DNA from: Clostridia bacterium
GTDB lineage: Bacteria > Bacillota > Clostridia > Oscillospirales > Acutalibacteraceae
Direction of reading: 5' to 3'
DNA length: 64,000 bases
Assembly: GCA_017473435.1 (NCBI GenBank)
Contig: JAFULG010000080.1
Coordinates: forward strand, 1-64,000
Below, piece by piece: positions 8,070-12,516 of this stretch. Each line of letters opens with the position of its first letter. Position 1 is the first letter of the stretch. Position numbers and translations under genes: made by a program. The notes beneath the pieces were generated by a model, which ran no database searches, was not told where the DNA came from, and saw only the letters and a program-made list of their open reading frames with translations.

Positions 8070-8612
8070 ATGAAAGCAACAGGTATAGTACGCCGAATAG
8101 ACGACCTCGGCAGAGTAGTCATCCCAAAAGAAATCCGCCGTACCCTCCGCATCCGCGAAGGCGACCCGCTGGAAATTTTCACCCAGAGTGAGGGTGAGGT
8201 TATTTTCAAAAAGTACTCCCCCATTAGTGAGCTTGGGCCCTACACAAAGCAGTATGTTGACGTACTCTCACGTACAAGCGGAATGACTGTGGCGATATGC
8301 GACCGTGATAAGGTTGTTGCCGTTGCAGGCATGCCTAAAAAGGATGCTGTGGGCAAGCGTATTTCACCGATGCTCGAGAGCTATATGGAAAGGCGGTCAC
8401 CCTTTGTACTTGGCACGGACAAGGACGAGCTTGTGATAAGTGAGGAGATTCCCGCGGGTAAAATTGCGGTGATGAATCCGATTATCGGCGGCGGCGATGT
8501 GATGGGTGCGGTTGCGCTTATTTCCGACAGTAAGAACACTGCTCCGTCACAGACGGATATAAAGCTTACGCAGGTGGCGGCAGGCTTTCTGAGCAAGCAG
8601 ATGGAAGAATAA
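8070..8612 (+). CDS. spoVT: Stage V sporulation transcriptional regulator SpoVT
   Basis: 180 residues, as in Bacillus. The N-terminal AbrB-type swapped-hairpin DNA-binding domain (MKATGIVRRIDDLGRVVIPK) is followed by a C-terminal GAF-like domain. In Bacillus it tunes the sigmaG regulon in the forespore; its presence implies endospore formation. The ribosome binding site is AAGGAG. The promoter looks sigmaG-type. The gene is convergent with apgM, and a family A repeat follows its stop. Confidence 0.95.
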   Translation: MKATGIVRRIDDLGRVVIPKEIRRTLRIREGDPLEIFTQSEGEVIFKKYSPISELGPYTKQYVDVLSRTSGMTVAICDRDKVVAVAGMPKKDAVGKRISPMLESYMERRSPFVLGTDKDELVISEEIPAGKIAVMNPIIGGGDVMGAVALISDSKNTAPSQTDIKLTQVAAGFLSKQMEE

Positions 8613-8677
8613 AACAAGAAAAGTTCTTTGGGTTACCTTTCTTACAAGAAAGGTAACCCCACGCGGCGAGCGACAAT
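8613..8677 (+). repeat. Stop-adjacent repeat, family A (spoVT copy)
   Basis: AAAAGTTCTTTGG, hairpin GTTACCTTTCT-TACA-AGAAAGGTAAC, then CACGCGGCGAGCG. It faces the apgM copy across an 8681-8725 hairpin (CACCGCTT/AAGCGGTG) that probably ends both genes. Confidence 0.75.
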
Positions 8678-8683
8678 TAAATT

Positions 8684-8726
8684 AAGACACCGCTTCGGCA
8701 AAAAACCAAAGCGGTGCAAATTGTTT
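8684..8726. terminator. Shared hairpin between spoVT and apgM
   Basis: CACCGCTT...AAGCGGTG with an A-rich loop, flanked by AATT-rich sequence on both sides. There is no long T-run in either direction, so termination is inferred from position and from its likeness to the purL terminator. Confidence 0.45.
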
Positions 8727-8729
8727 TAT

Positions 8730-8797
8730 TATGACCTCGCCGGTCGGGCTTTCTTTTCTTGTAAGAAAAGAAACAAAAGAACTTTACTTGTTTTTCC
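8730..8797 (-). repeat. Stop-adjacent repeat, family A (apgM copy)
   Basis: Minus strand after the apgM stop: GTAAAGTTCTTTTG, hairpin TTTCTTTTCT-TACA-AGAAAAGAAA, then CCCGACCGGCGAGGTC. The outer stem pairs differ from the ung copy but remain complementary. Confidence 0.75.
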
Positions 8798-10003
8798 TTA
8801 TGCCAGGAACTTTGGCATTAACTCTGCGCCGTTCTCAATAAAGTTACCCGTTGCCTTCGCCGTATCCTCATTGATAGTTTCAACACCGTCAACTGGCTTA
8901 CTCTTATGGTAAATCATATAAGGCACGGCATCCCTTGCGTGAGTCTTGGTCACAATGGGTGTCGGGTGGTCAGGCAAAATCATAAGCTTGTAATCGTCAT
9001 ATTCCTCAAGGCCCTTGAGAAGAGGTGCAAGCACAAGCTCGTCAATGAGCTCAATGGACTTTACCTTGTTTTCAGGCTCGTCACGGTGGCCGCACTCGTC
9101 GGGAGCTTCAATGTGGATGTAAACAAAATCCTTGCCGTCCTTAAGCTCCTGAAGGGCACATTCAGCCTTACCTGTAAAGTTAGTATCAATATAGCCCGTT
9201 GCACCCTCAACCTCGGGAGTGCTCATTCCTGCACTGATACCGATACCCTTAAGCAGGTCAACGGCGGAAATAACGCTGCCCTTTAAGCCGTAAAGGCTTT
9301 CAAAGGTGGGAAGAATGGGCTTATTGCCCTCGCCCCAGAGCCAGATTGAGTTTGCAGGGCGCTTACCCTCGCTTATGCGCTTAAGGTTAACAGGATGATT
9401 TTTGAGAAGCTCATAGCTCTTCTTCATCATACCGACAAGCTCCTTTGCATTTTCACTTGTTGAAAGGTACTCACCTACCACTCTGCCGCTGATATCGTGG
9501 GGAGGTGTCATATTGCCGAGGTCGGTTGTGCCCTCGCTTACAACAAGGCAATGGCGGTAGCTTACGCCGCTGTAGTATTTATACTTCTCGTTACCGAAGG
9601 CTTCCTCAACGGTCTTGATAATCTCAGCCGCTTCCTCGCTGCTGATGTCACCTGCCGAATAGTCAATCATTGTCTTATCCTCGTAGTTTTCCTCGTCGGA
9701 GAGGGTTACAACGTTACAGCGGAGAGTCACGTCGTCATCCTTAAGCTTAACACCGATTGAAACAGCCTCAAGGGGCGACCTACCGGTGTAGTACTTCATA
9801 GGATCAAAGCCCATAACGCTCATATTGGCAACATCGCTGCCGGGCTTAAGGGCGTCGTTTACGGTTTTGACAAGACCAACCTCACCCTTTTGTGCGAGGG
9901 AGTCAAAAAGAGGCTTTTTCGCAAGCATCATCGGTGTTTTTCCGCCGAGAGCAGGCACGGGATAGTCAGCCATACCGTCATAGAGAACAACTATATATTT
10001 CAT
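8798..10003 (-). CDS. apgM: Cofactor-independent phosphoglycerate mutase, archaeal type
   Basis: Interconverts 3- and 2-phosphoglycerate in glycolysis. 401 residues from the chosen start, of the shorter ApgM class (alkaline phosphatase superfamily, two metals). Visible signatures: VLYDGMADYP at the N-terminus, GSDVANMSVMGFDP around the catalytic Ser/Thr region, and HIEAPDECGHR and LPDHPTP metal-binding motifs near the C-terminus. The ATG at 10003 has AAAGGA upstream; the longer frame to 10045 has no such site. Monocistronic. Confidence 0.92.
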   Translation of the reverse strand: MKYIVVLYDGMADYPVPALGGKTPMMLAKKPLFDSLAQKGEVGLVKTVNDALKPGSDVANMSVMGFDPMKYYTGRSPLEAVSIGVKLKDDDVTLRCNVVTLSDEENYEDKTMIDYSAGDISSEEAAEIIKTVEEAFGNEKYKYYSGVSYRHCLVVSEGTTDLGNMTPPHDISGRVVGEYLSTSENAKELVGMMKKSYELLKNHPVNLKRISEGKRPANSIWLWGEGNKPILPTFESLYGLKGSVISAVDLLKGIGISAGMSTPEVEGATGYIDTNFTGKAECALQELKDGKDFVYIHIEAPDECGHRDEPENKVKSIELIDELVLAPLLKGLEEYDDYKLMILPDHPTPIVTKTHARDAVPYMIYHKSKPVDGVETINEDTAKATGNFIENGAELMPKFLA

Positions 10004-10077
10004 ATTTATAATTCCTTTCATTTTGTGTCGGTTATATGATAGCATAATTGAGGGGGAAATGCAAGGTGCTGACCGTA

Positions 10078-10150
10078 AACCCCTCAGTCAAAATCAAAGA
10101 TTTTGCCAGCTCCCCTTTCAGGGGAGCTGGCGGTGAAGCCGTCTGAGGGG
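10078..10150. repeat. Dispersed CCCCTCAGTC hairpin repeat
   Basis: Outer arms CCCCTCAG/CTGAGGGG enclose the hairpin CCAGCTCCCCT...AGGGGAGCTGG. A second, diverged copy lies at 52337-52440. It separates apgM from the tRNA promoter. Confidence 0.7.
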
Positions 10151-10188
10151 TTGTAATTTACAACCTAAAAATAAATTTAAAAAAGGTA

Positions 10189-10217
10189 TTGACATTTTCA
10201 TAATTTTGAGGTAGAAT
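10189..10217 (+). promoter_or_regulatory. Promoter of tRNA-Lys
   Basis: TTGACA (10189-10194), 17-base spacer, TAGAAT (10212-10217), about 19 bases before the mature tRNA. Confidence 0.75.
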
Positions 10218-10235
10218 ATATCAGCTGTCAAAGAT

Positions 10236-10311
10236 GATCCATTAGCTCAGCCGGCAGAGCACTTGACTTTTAATCAAGGTGTCCGGAGTTCGAATCTCCG
10301 ATGGATCACCA
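10236..10311 (+). tRNA. tRNA-Lys (anticodon TTT)
   Basis: Full cloverleaf of 76 bases: acceptor stem GATCCAT/ATGGATC, D arm GCTC/GAGC, anticodon loop CTTTTAA in stem CTTGA/TCAAG, T arm CGGAG-TTCGAAT-CTCCG. The CCA end is encoded. It has its own promoter and terminator. Confidence 0.97.
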
Positions 10312-10316
10312 AAAAA

Positions 10317-10345
10317 TTCCTGTTCTTCGGAACAGGAATTTTTTT
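10317..10345 (+). terminator. Terminator of tRNA-Lys
   Basis: Nine-base-pair stem TTCCTGTTC/GAACAGGAA with a TTCG loop and seven Ts. Confidence 0.9.
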
Positions 10346-10378
10346 ATCCAGGGCTTATCCTTAATTTAACCCGGCAAA

Positions 10379-10408
10379 CAAAAAACAGACCGCTTACACG
10401 GTCTGTTT
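10379..10408 (-). terminator. Terminator of mini-protein unit V
   Basis: Minus strand ACAGACCG/CGGTCTGT with a 6-nt loop, then TTTTTTG. It closes the mini-protein cluster. Confidence 0.85.
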
Positions 10409-10423
10409 CTTTTTTAGCTTTAA

Positions 10424-10555
10424 TTATTCAATACCGAAGATGAACTTAACATCAGCTACGATTGTGTCGAACTTTTCGCTGCCACCGATAAGTGCGATGA
10501 AGTCCTTAAAAAGATCGAAGAGTGATTCGATGAGTGCCTTTGTGTTCTGATCCAT
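10424..10555 (-). CDS. Unit V acidic amphipathic mini-protein (43 aa)
   Basis: Unrecognised. A 43-residue peptide starting MDQNTKALIESLFDLFKDF, with charged and hydrophobic residues alternating as in an amphipathic helix. Net charge is about -4 and there is no Cys. There is no signal peptide; a GG pair at residues 24-25 exists, but its flanks do not convince as a processing site. GGAGGT lies eight bases before the ATG. Own promoter (10589-10617) and terminator (10379-10408), so monocistronic. The frequent codons (AAG, CTT, GGT) resemble those of the window's housekeeping genes, which supports real translation. Confidence 0.8.
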   Translation of the reverse strand: MDQNTKALIESLFDLFKDFIALIGGSEKFDTIVADVKFIFGIE

Positions 10556-10588
10556 TGTTACTACCTCCATTAAATATTTTATGGTCAT

Positions 10589-10617
10589 ATTGTAACTCCA
10601 AAAATTAAAATTGTCAA
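10589..10617 (-). promoter_or_regulatory. Promoter of mini-protein unit V
   Basis: Minus strand TTGACA (10612-10617), exactly 17 bases, TACAAT (10589-10594). Predicted 5' leader about 26 nt. Confidence 0.8.
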
Positions 10618-10652
10618 TAATTTTTTAACAAAATTAAATTTTTTTAGTAAAG

Positions 10653-10681
10653 AAAAAATCCCTCTCCGTAAGGAAAGGGAT
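10653..10681 (-). terminator. Terminator of mini-protein unit IV
   Basis: Minus strand ATCCCTTTCC/GGAGAGGGAT (one G-U type mismatch) with a TTAC loop, then TTTTTTC. Confidence 0.8.
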
Positions 10682-10692
10682 ATAATTATTCA

Positions 10693-10863
10693 TTAGTCTT
10701 CTACAGGCTTCTGAATTGCATCCATCCAACCCTGTACTGATTCAGCCATTTCACCGCTAACCTGAATACCTTCAAGACCGAAAGTTGCAAGCATTACATT
10801 GAACAATGCGATAAAGTAAGCAACGATGTGCTTGGGAGCTACATTTTTGAACATATCTTTCAT
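10693..10863 (-). CDS. Unit IV mini-protein (56 aa), most diverged member
   Basis: Unrecognised. 56 residues, no Cys. Residues 11-30 (KHIVAYFIALFNVMLATFGL) are nearly uncharged and long enough for a membrane segment; the C-terminal half is acidic and polar with one Trp. This makes it the one member that could be truly membrane-spanning, for example a protective or anchoring partner; that is inference. AAAGGAGGAA lies upstream of the ATG. Own promoter (10918-10946) and terminator (10653-10681). Confidence 0.8.
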   Translation of the reverse strand: MKDMFKNVAPKHIVAYFIALFNVMLATFGLEGIQVSGEMAESVQGWMDAIQKPVED

Positions 10864-10917
10864 GATTCTTCCTCCTTTAAATTACTATATAAAATATAAT
10901 TATTAACTGCTGTTAAC

Positions 10918-10946
10918 ATTTTAACCTAAAAGAAGCAAAAAGTCAA
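10918..10946 (-). promoter_or_regulatory. Promoter of mini-protein unit IV
   Basis: Minus strand TTGACT (10941-10946), 17 bases, TAAAAT (10918-10923). Predicted leader about 47 nt. Confidence 0.75.
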
Positions 10947-10975
10947 CCCTTTTTGCTATTTTAATAAATATATAT

Positions 10976-10999
10976 AAAAAACCTACCCTTTCGGGTAGG
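10976..10999 (-). terminator. Terminator of mini-protein unit III
   Basis: Minus strand CCTACCC-GAAA-GGGTAGG followed by TTTTTT. Preceded by the conserved palindrome at 11004-11021. Confidence 0.9.
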
Positions 11000-11003
11000 C
11001 TTT

Positions 11004-11021
11004 ATACGATTCGAATCATAT
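11004..11021 (-). repeat. Palindrome between stop and terminator, unit III
   Basis: Minus strand ATATGATTCGAATCGTAT, ten bases after the unit IIIb stop. The same motif with TAAA in place of CGAA at the centre follows IIb (11480-11497), and a degenerate form follows Ib (11981-11999). Confidence 0.7.
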
Positions 11022-11030
11022 AAAATTAAA

Positions 11031-11171
11031 TTAGAACTTAAAGCCAGCTGTTTCAAACCAGTTAAGGATATCTTCAACCTGCTGGTCAACATTGATACCT
11101 GCGTTTTCAGGATCAAAAACCTTGATAACTGCGTTAACTGCTGTAAAGAAAGCTTTGATGAGTTTTTCCAT
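11031..11171 (-). CDS. Unit IIIb amphipathic mini-protein (46 aa)
   Basis: Unrecognised. 46 residues beginning MEKLIKAFFTAVNAVIKVF, a strongly amphipathic stretch, then a polar middle (DPENAGINVDQQ) and a second helix-like segment with Trp (VEDILNWFETAGFKF). Net charge about -3, no Cys, no leader. GGAGGA lies eight bases before the ATG. Second gene of a bicistron, 45 bases after IIIa, followed by palindrome and terminator. Confidence 0.82.
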   Translation of the reverse strand: MEKLIKAFFTAVNAVIKVFDPENAGINVDQQVEDILNWFETAGFKF

Positions 11172-11216
11172 TGTTGGTTCCTCCTTATATTATTTTAAAG
11201 TTTTTTCACCAAGGGG

Positions 11217-11315
11217 TTATGCATCAACTTTAGCAAGAAGCTTCTTGATGAAATCGATAATAGCTAAAACTGCTGCGTCGATTTCTGCCCATCTTGAAAT
11301 AATCCAATCGTACAT
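11217..11315 (-). CDS. Unit IIIa amphipathic mini-protein (32 aa)
   Basis: Unrecognised and the shortest member, 32 residues. The core LAIIDFIKKLLAK matches the I-I-D-hydrophobic pattern of Ia (AIIDAIVAFLK) and IIa (MIIDFVIAIVK). Two Trp residues lie near the N-terminus. Net charge about -1, no Cys. A near-perfect AAAGGAGGT lies eight bases upstream of the ATG. First gene of a bicistron with IIIb, under the 11359-11387 promoter. Confidence 0.82.
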   Translation of the reverse strand: MYDWIISRWAEIDAAVLAIIDFIKKLLAKVDA

Positions 11316-11358
11316 TGTACATTACCTCCTTTGTTATTTCCTATTATAGGATATTACC

Positions 11359-11387
11359 ATTTTATATTAAAAAATTGAATCTGTCAA
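11359..11387 (-). promoter_or_regulatory. Promoter of mini-protein unit III
   Basis: Minus strand TTGACA (11382-11387), 17 bases, TAAAAT (11359-11364). The leader contains the small inverted repeat CCTATAATAGG, also present in degenerate form in the unit I and II leaders. An inverted repeat (GGTCAAAAT/ATTCTGACC) lies further upstream at 11415-11439. Confidence 0.8.
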
Positions 11388-11450
11388 TAGATAGTTCATA
11401 ATTAGGTAAACTTTGGTCAAAATGTTCAAAATTCTGACCTGAGAGCAAGA

Positions 11451-11475
11451 TAAAAACCCACCCGTGGTGGGTGGG
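11451..11475 (-). terminator. Terminator of mini-protein unit II
   Basis: Minus strand CCCACCC-ACCAC-GGGTGGG followed by TTTTT. Confidence 0.9.
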
Positions 11476-11479
11476 CTTT

Positions 11480-11497
11480 ATACGATTTAAATCATAT
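11480..11497 (-). repeat. Palindrome between stop and terminator, unit II
   Basis: Minus strand ATATGATTTAAATCGTAT, 11 bases after the IIb stop, directly before the terminator stem. Same position and outer sequence as the unit III copy. Confidence 0.7.
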
Positions 11498-11508
11498 AAA
11501 TAGGTTAA

Positions 11509-11649
11509 TTATGCTACGAACTCGTAACCTTCTTCCTTAGCAACGAAGCCAAGGATCTTACCAACTACTGCTTCAATAAGATCGATGAGAGCGTCTACGT
11601 CGAACTTACCGTCAGCGAAAACTTTTCCAAGCATTTCCTTAATATTCAT
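11509..11649 (-). CDS. Unit IIb amphipathic mini-protein (46 aa)
   Basis: Unrecognised. 46 residues, net charge about -4, no Cys. Short helix-like N-terminus (MNIKEMLGKVF), a polar turn (ADGKFDVD), then a longer hydrophobic helix ALIDLIEAVVGKILGFVAK. The end of that helix, KILGFVAKEEG, parallels KAIFGFVEGE of Ib, so Ib and IIb look like homologues in the second position of their bicistrons. The two-segment plan with a central turn recalls staphylococcal PSM-beta peptides in size and charge; identity with them is not claimed. AAAGGAGA ribosome binding site. Confidence 0.83.
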   Translation of the reverse strand: MNIKEMLGKVFADGKFDVDALIDLIEAVVGKILGFVAKEEGYEFVA

Positions 11650-11689
11650 TGTAATATTCTCCTTTCTAAGATTTTAATTAAATGTTAAA

Positions 11690-11827
11690 TTAGCCCTGTG
11701 CTTCAGTGTTAGCATCTTCCTTCTCGCCAAGAACTGCGCCGATTTCGGGGAATTCACCCTTAACAATAGCAATAACGAAATCGATAATCATTGAGAAAAG
11801 GTCTTCAAACTTCTTAAGAAAATCCAT
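11690..11827 (-). CDS. Unit IIa amphipathic mini-protein (45 aa)
   Basis: Unrecognised. 45 residues: amphipathic helix FLKKFEDLFSMIIDFVIAIV, then GEFPEIGAVLG and an acidic tail. The segment EFPEIG parallels EFPAIG of Ia, so Ia and IIa are clear homologues. Net charge about -6, no Cys, no signal peptide. AAGGAGGA before the ATG. First gene of a bicistron; IIb starts 40 bases after its stop. Own promoter at 11872-11900. Confidence 0.85.
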   Translation of the reverse strand: MDFLKKFEDLFSMIIDFVIAIVKGEFPEIGAVLGEKEDANTEAQG

Positions 11828-11871
11828 TGTATAATCCTCCTTCTTATATTTCCCATTACTAGGATAGCTAT

Positions 11872-11900
11872 ATTTTATAACATATTATTTCTTTTGTCAA
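11872..11900 (-). promoter_or_regulatory. Promoter of mini-protein unit II
   Basis: Minus strand TTGACA (11895-11900), 17 bases, TAAAAT (11872-11877); leader about 37 nt. A palindrome ACAAATTTGT (11911-11920) lies just upstream of the -35. Confidence 0.8.
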
Positions 11901-11950
11901 TAGAAAATTCACAAATTTGTTAATAGTATTTTAATATCGTTATAAATTAA

Positions 11951-11980
11951 CAAAAACCTGCCCTGAAAAAAGGCAGGTTT
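11951..11980 (-). terminator. Terminator of mini-protein unit I
   Basis: Minus strand AAACCTGCC/GGCAGGTTT with an 8-9-nt T-rich loop, then TTTTTG. The degenerate palindrome copy lies before it at 11981-11999. Confidence 0.85.
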
Positions 11981-12012
11981 TATGCTATTTAAATTACCTG
12001 AATATCAGTTAA

Positions 12013-12129
12013 TTATACTTCGCCTTCAACAAAACCGAAGATAGCCTTAAGGATAATAGCGAAAGCGTCAAGAAGGCCCTGAAGCTTATTGTCGGCTGCT
12101 TCGAAAGCTGCTTTAATTTCTGCAAACAT
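12013..12129 (-). CDS. Unit Ib amphipathic mini-protein (38 aa)
   Basis: Unrecognised. 38 residues, net charge about -3, no Cys. An Ala-rich N-terminal helix (FAEIKAAFEAADNK) leads into the hydrophobic LLDAFAIILKAIFGFVEGE. The last part parallels IIb. AAGGAGT lies eight bases before the ATG, with ACA just before the start codon as in most members. Starts 40 bases after the Ia stop. Confidence 0.83.
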   Translation of the reverse strand: MFAEIKAAFEAADNKLQGLLDAFAIILKAIFGFVEGEV

Positions 12130-12169
12130 TGTAATTTACTCCTTTCGTGAAGTTTCTACTTAAATCAAA

Positions 12170-12301
12170 TTATACAGTTTCTTCAGGAGCTTCTTCTGCA
12201 TCGCCGAATAATCCGCCGATTGCAGGAAATTCCTTTGTAAGAATTGACTTAAGGAATGCAACGATAGCGTCGATGATTGCTTTGAAGTTGAGGTTTTCCA
12301 T
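12170..12301 (-). CDS. Unit Ia amphipathic mini-protein (43 aa)
   Basis: Unrecognised. 43 residues: helix FKAIIDAIVAFLKSIL, then KEFPAIGGLFG and an acidic tail rich in Glu. Net charge about -5, no Cys, no signal peptide. GG at residues 29-30 is aligned with GA in IIa; cleavage there would leave only a 13-residue acidic tail, so I do not read it as a bacteriocin leader. AAGGAGG ribosome binding site. First gene of the cluster in the direction of transcription. Confidence 0.85.
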   Translation of the reverse strand: MENLNFKAIIDAIVAFLKSILTKEFPAIGGLFGDAEEAPEETV

Positions 12302-12347
12302 TATATTGTCCTCCTTTTAAGATTTCCCTTTTTATAGGGTTAATAAC

Positions 12348-12376
12348 ATTTTACACTATTTTTTTCACGCTGTCAA
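12348..12376 (-). promoter_or_regulatory. Promoter of mini-protein unit I
   Basis: Minus strand TTGACA (12371-12376), 17 bases, TAAAAT (12348-12353). An inverted repeat TTTATTCA/TGAATAAA (12380-12401) lies just upstream. Confidence 0.8.
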
Positions 12377-12412
12377 TATTTTATTCATATTTTTGAATAA
12401 AGATGGGGTTAA

Positions 12413-12446
12413 AAACACCGCCTTGTTCCCAAGACGGTGCAATTTT
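12413..12446 (-). terminator. Terminator of the purine operon
   Basis: Minus strand GCACCGTCTTG/CAAGGCGGTG with a 4-nt loop, then TTTTTAAC. It lies after the purL family A repeat. Confidence 0.75.
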
Positions 12447-12516
12447 ATAATTCGCTCGGCGCGTGCCGTTACTTTTCTTGTAAGAAAAGTAACCAAAAGA
12501 ACTTTACTTGTTGTTC
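12447..12516 (-). repeat. Stop-adjacent repeat, family A (purL copy)
   Basis: Minus strand after the purL stop: GTAAAGTTCTTTTGG, hairpin TTACTTTTCT-TACA-AGAAAAGTAA, then a GC box CGGCACGCGCCGAGC. Confidence 0.75.

Noticed and set aside
11092-11349. 85-codon plus-strand frame over mini-protein unit III
   Set aside because: Antisense to two well-supported small genes with strong ribosome binding sites; it has none itself.
10424-12301. Classical two-peptide (class IIb) bacteriocin operon
   Set aside because: No convincing double-glycine leaders, no immunity gene, no peptidase-containing ABC transporter, and the peptides are acidic where such bacteriocins are mostly basic. The pairing of genes is kept as a separate observation.
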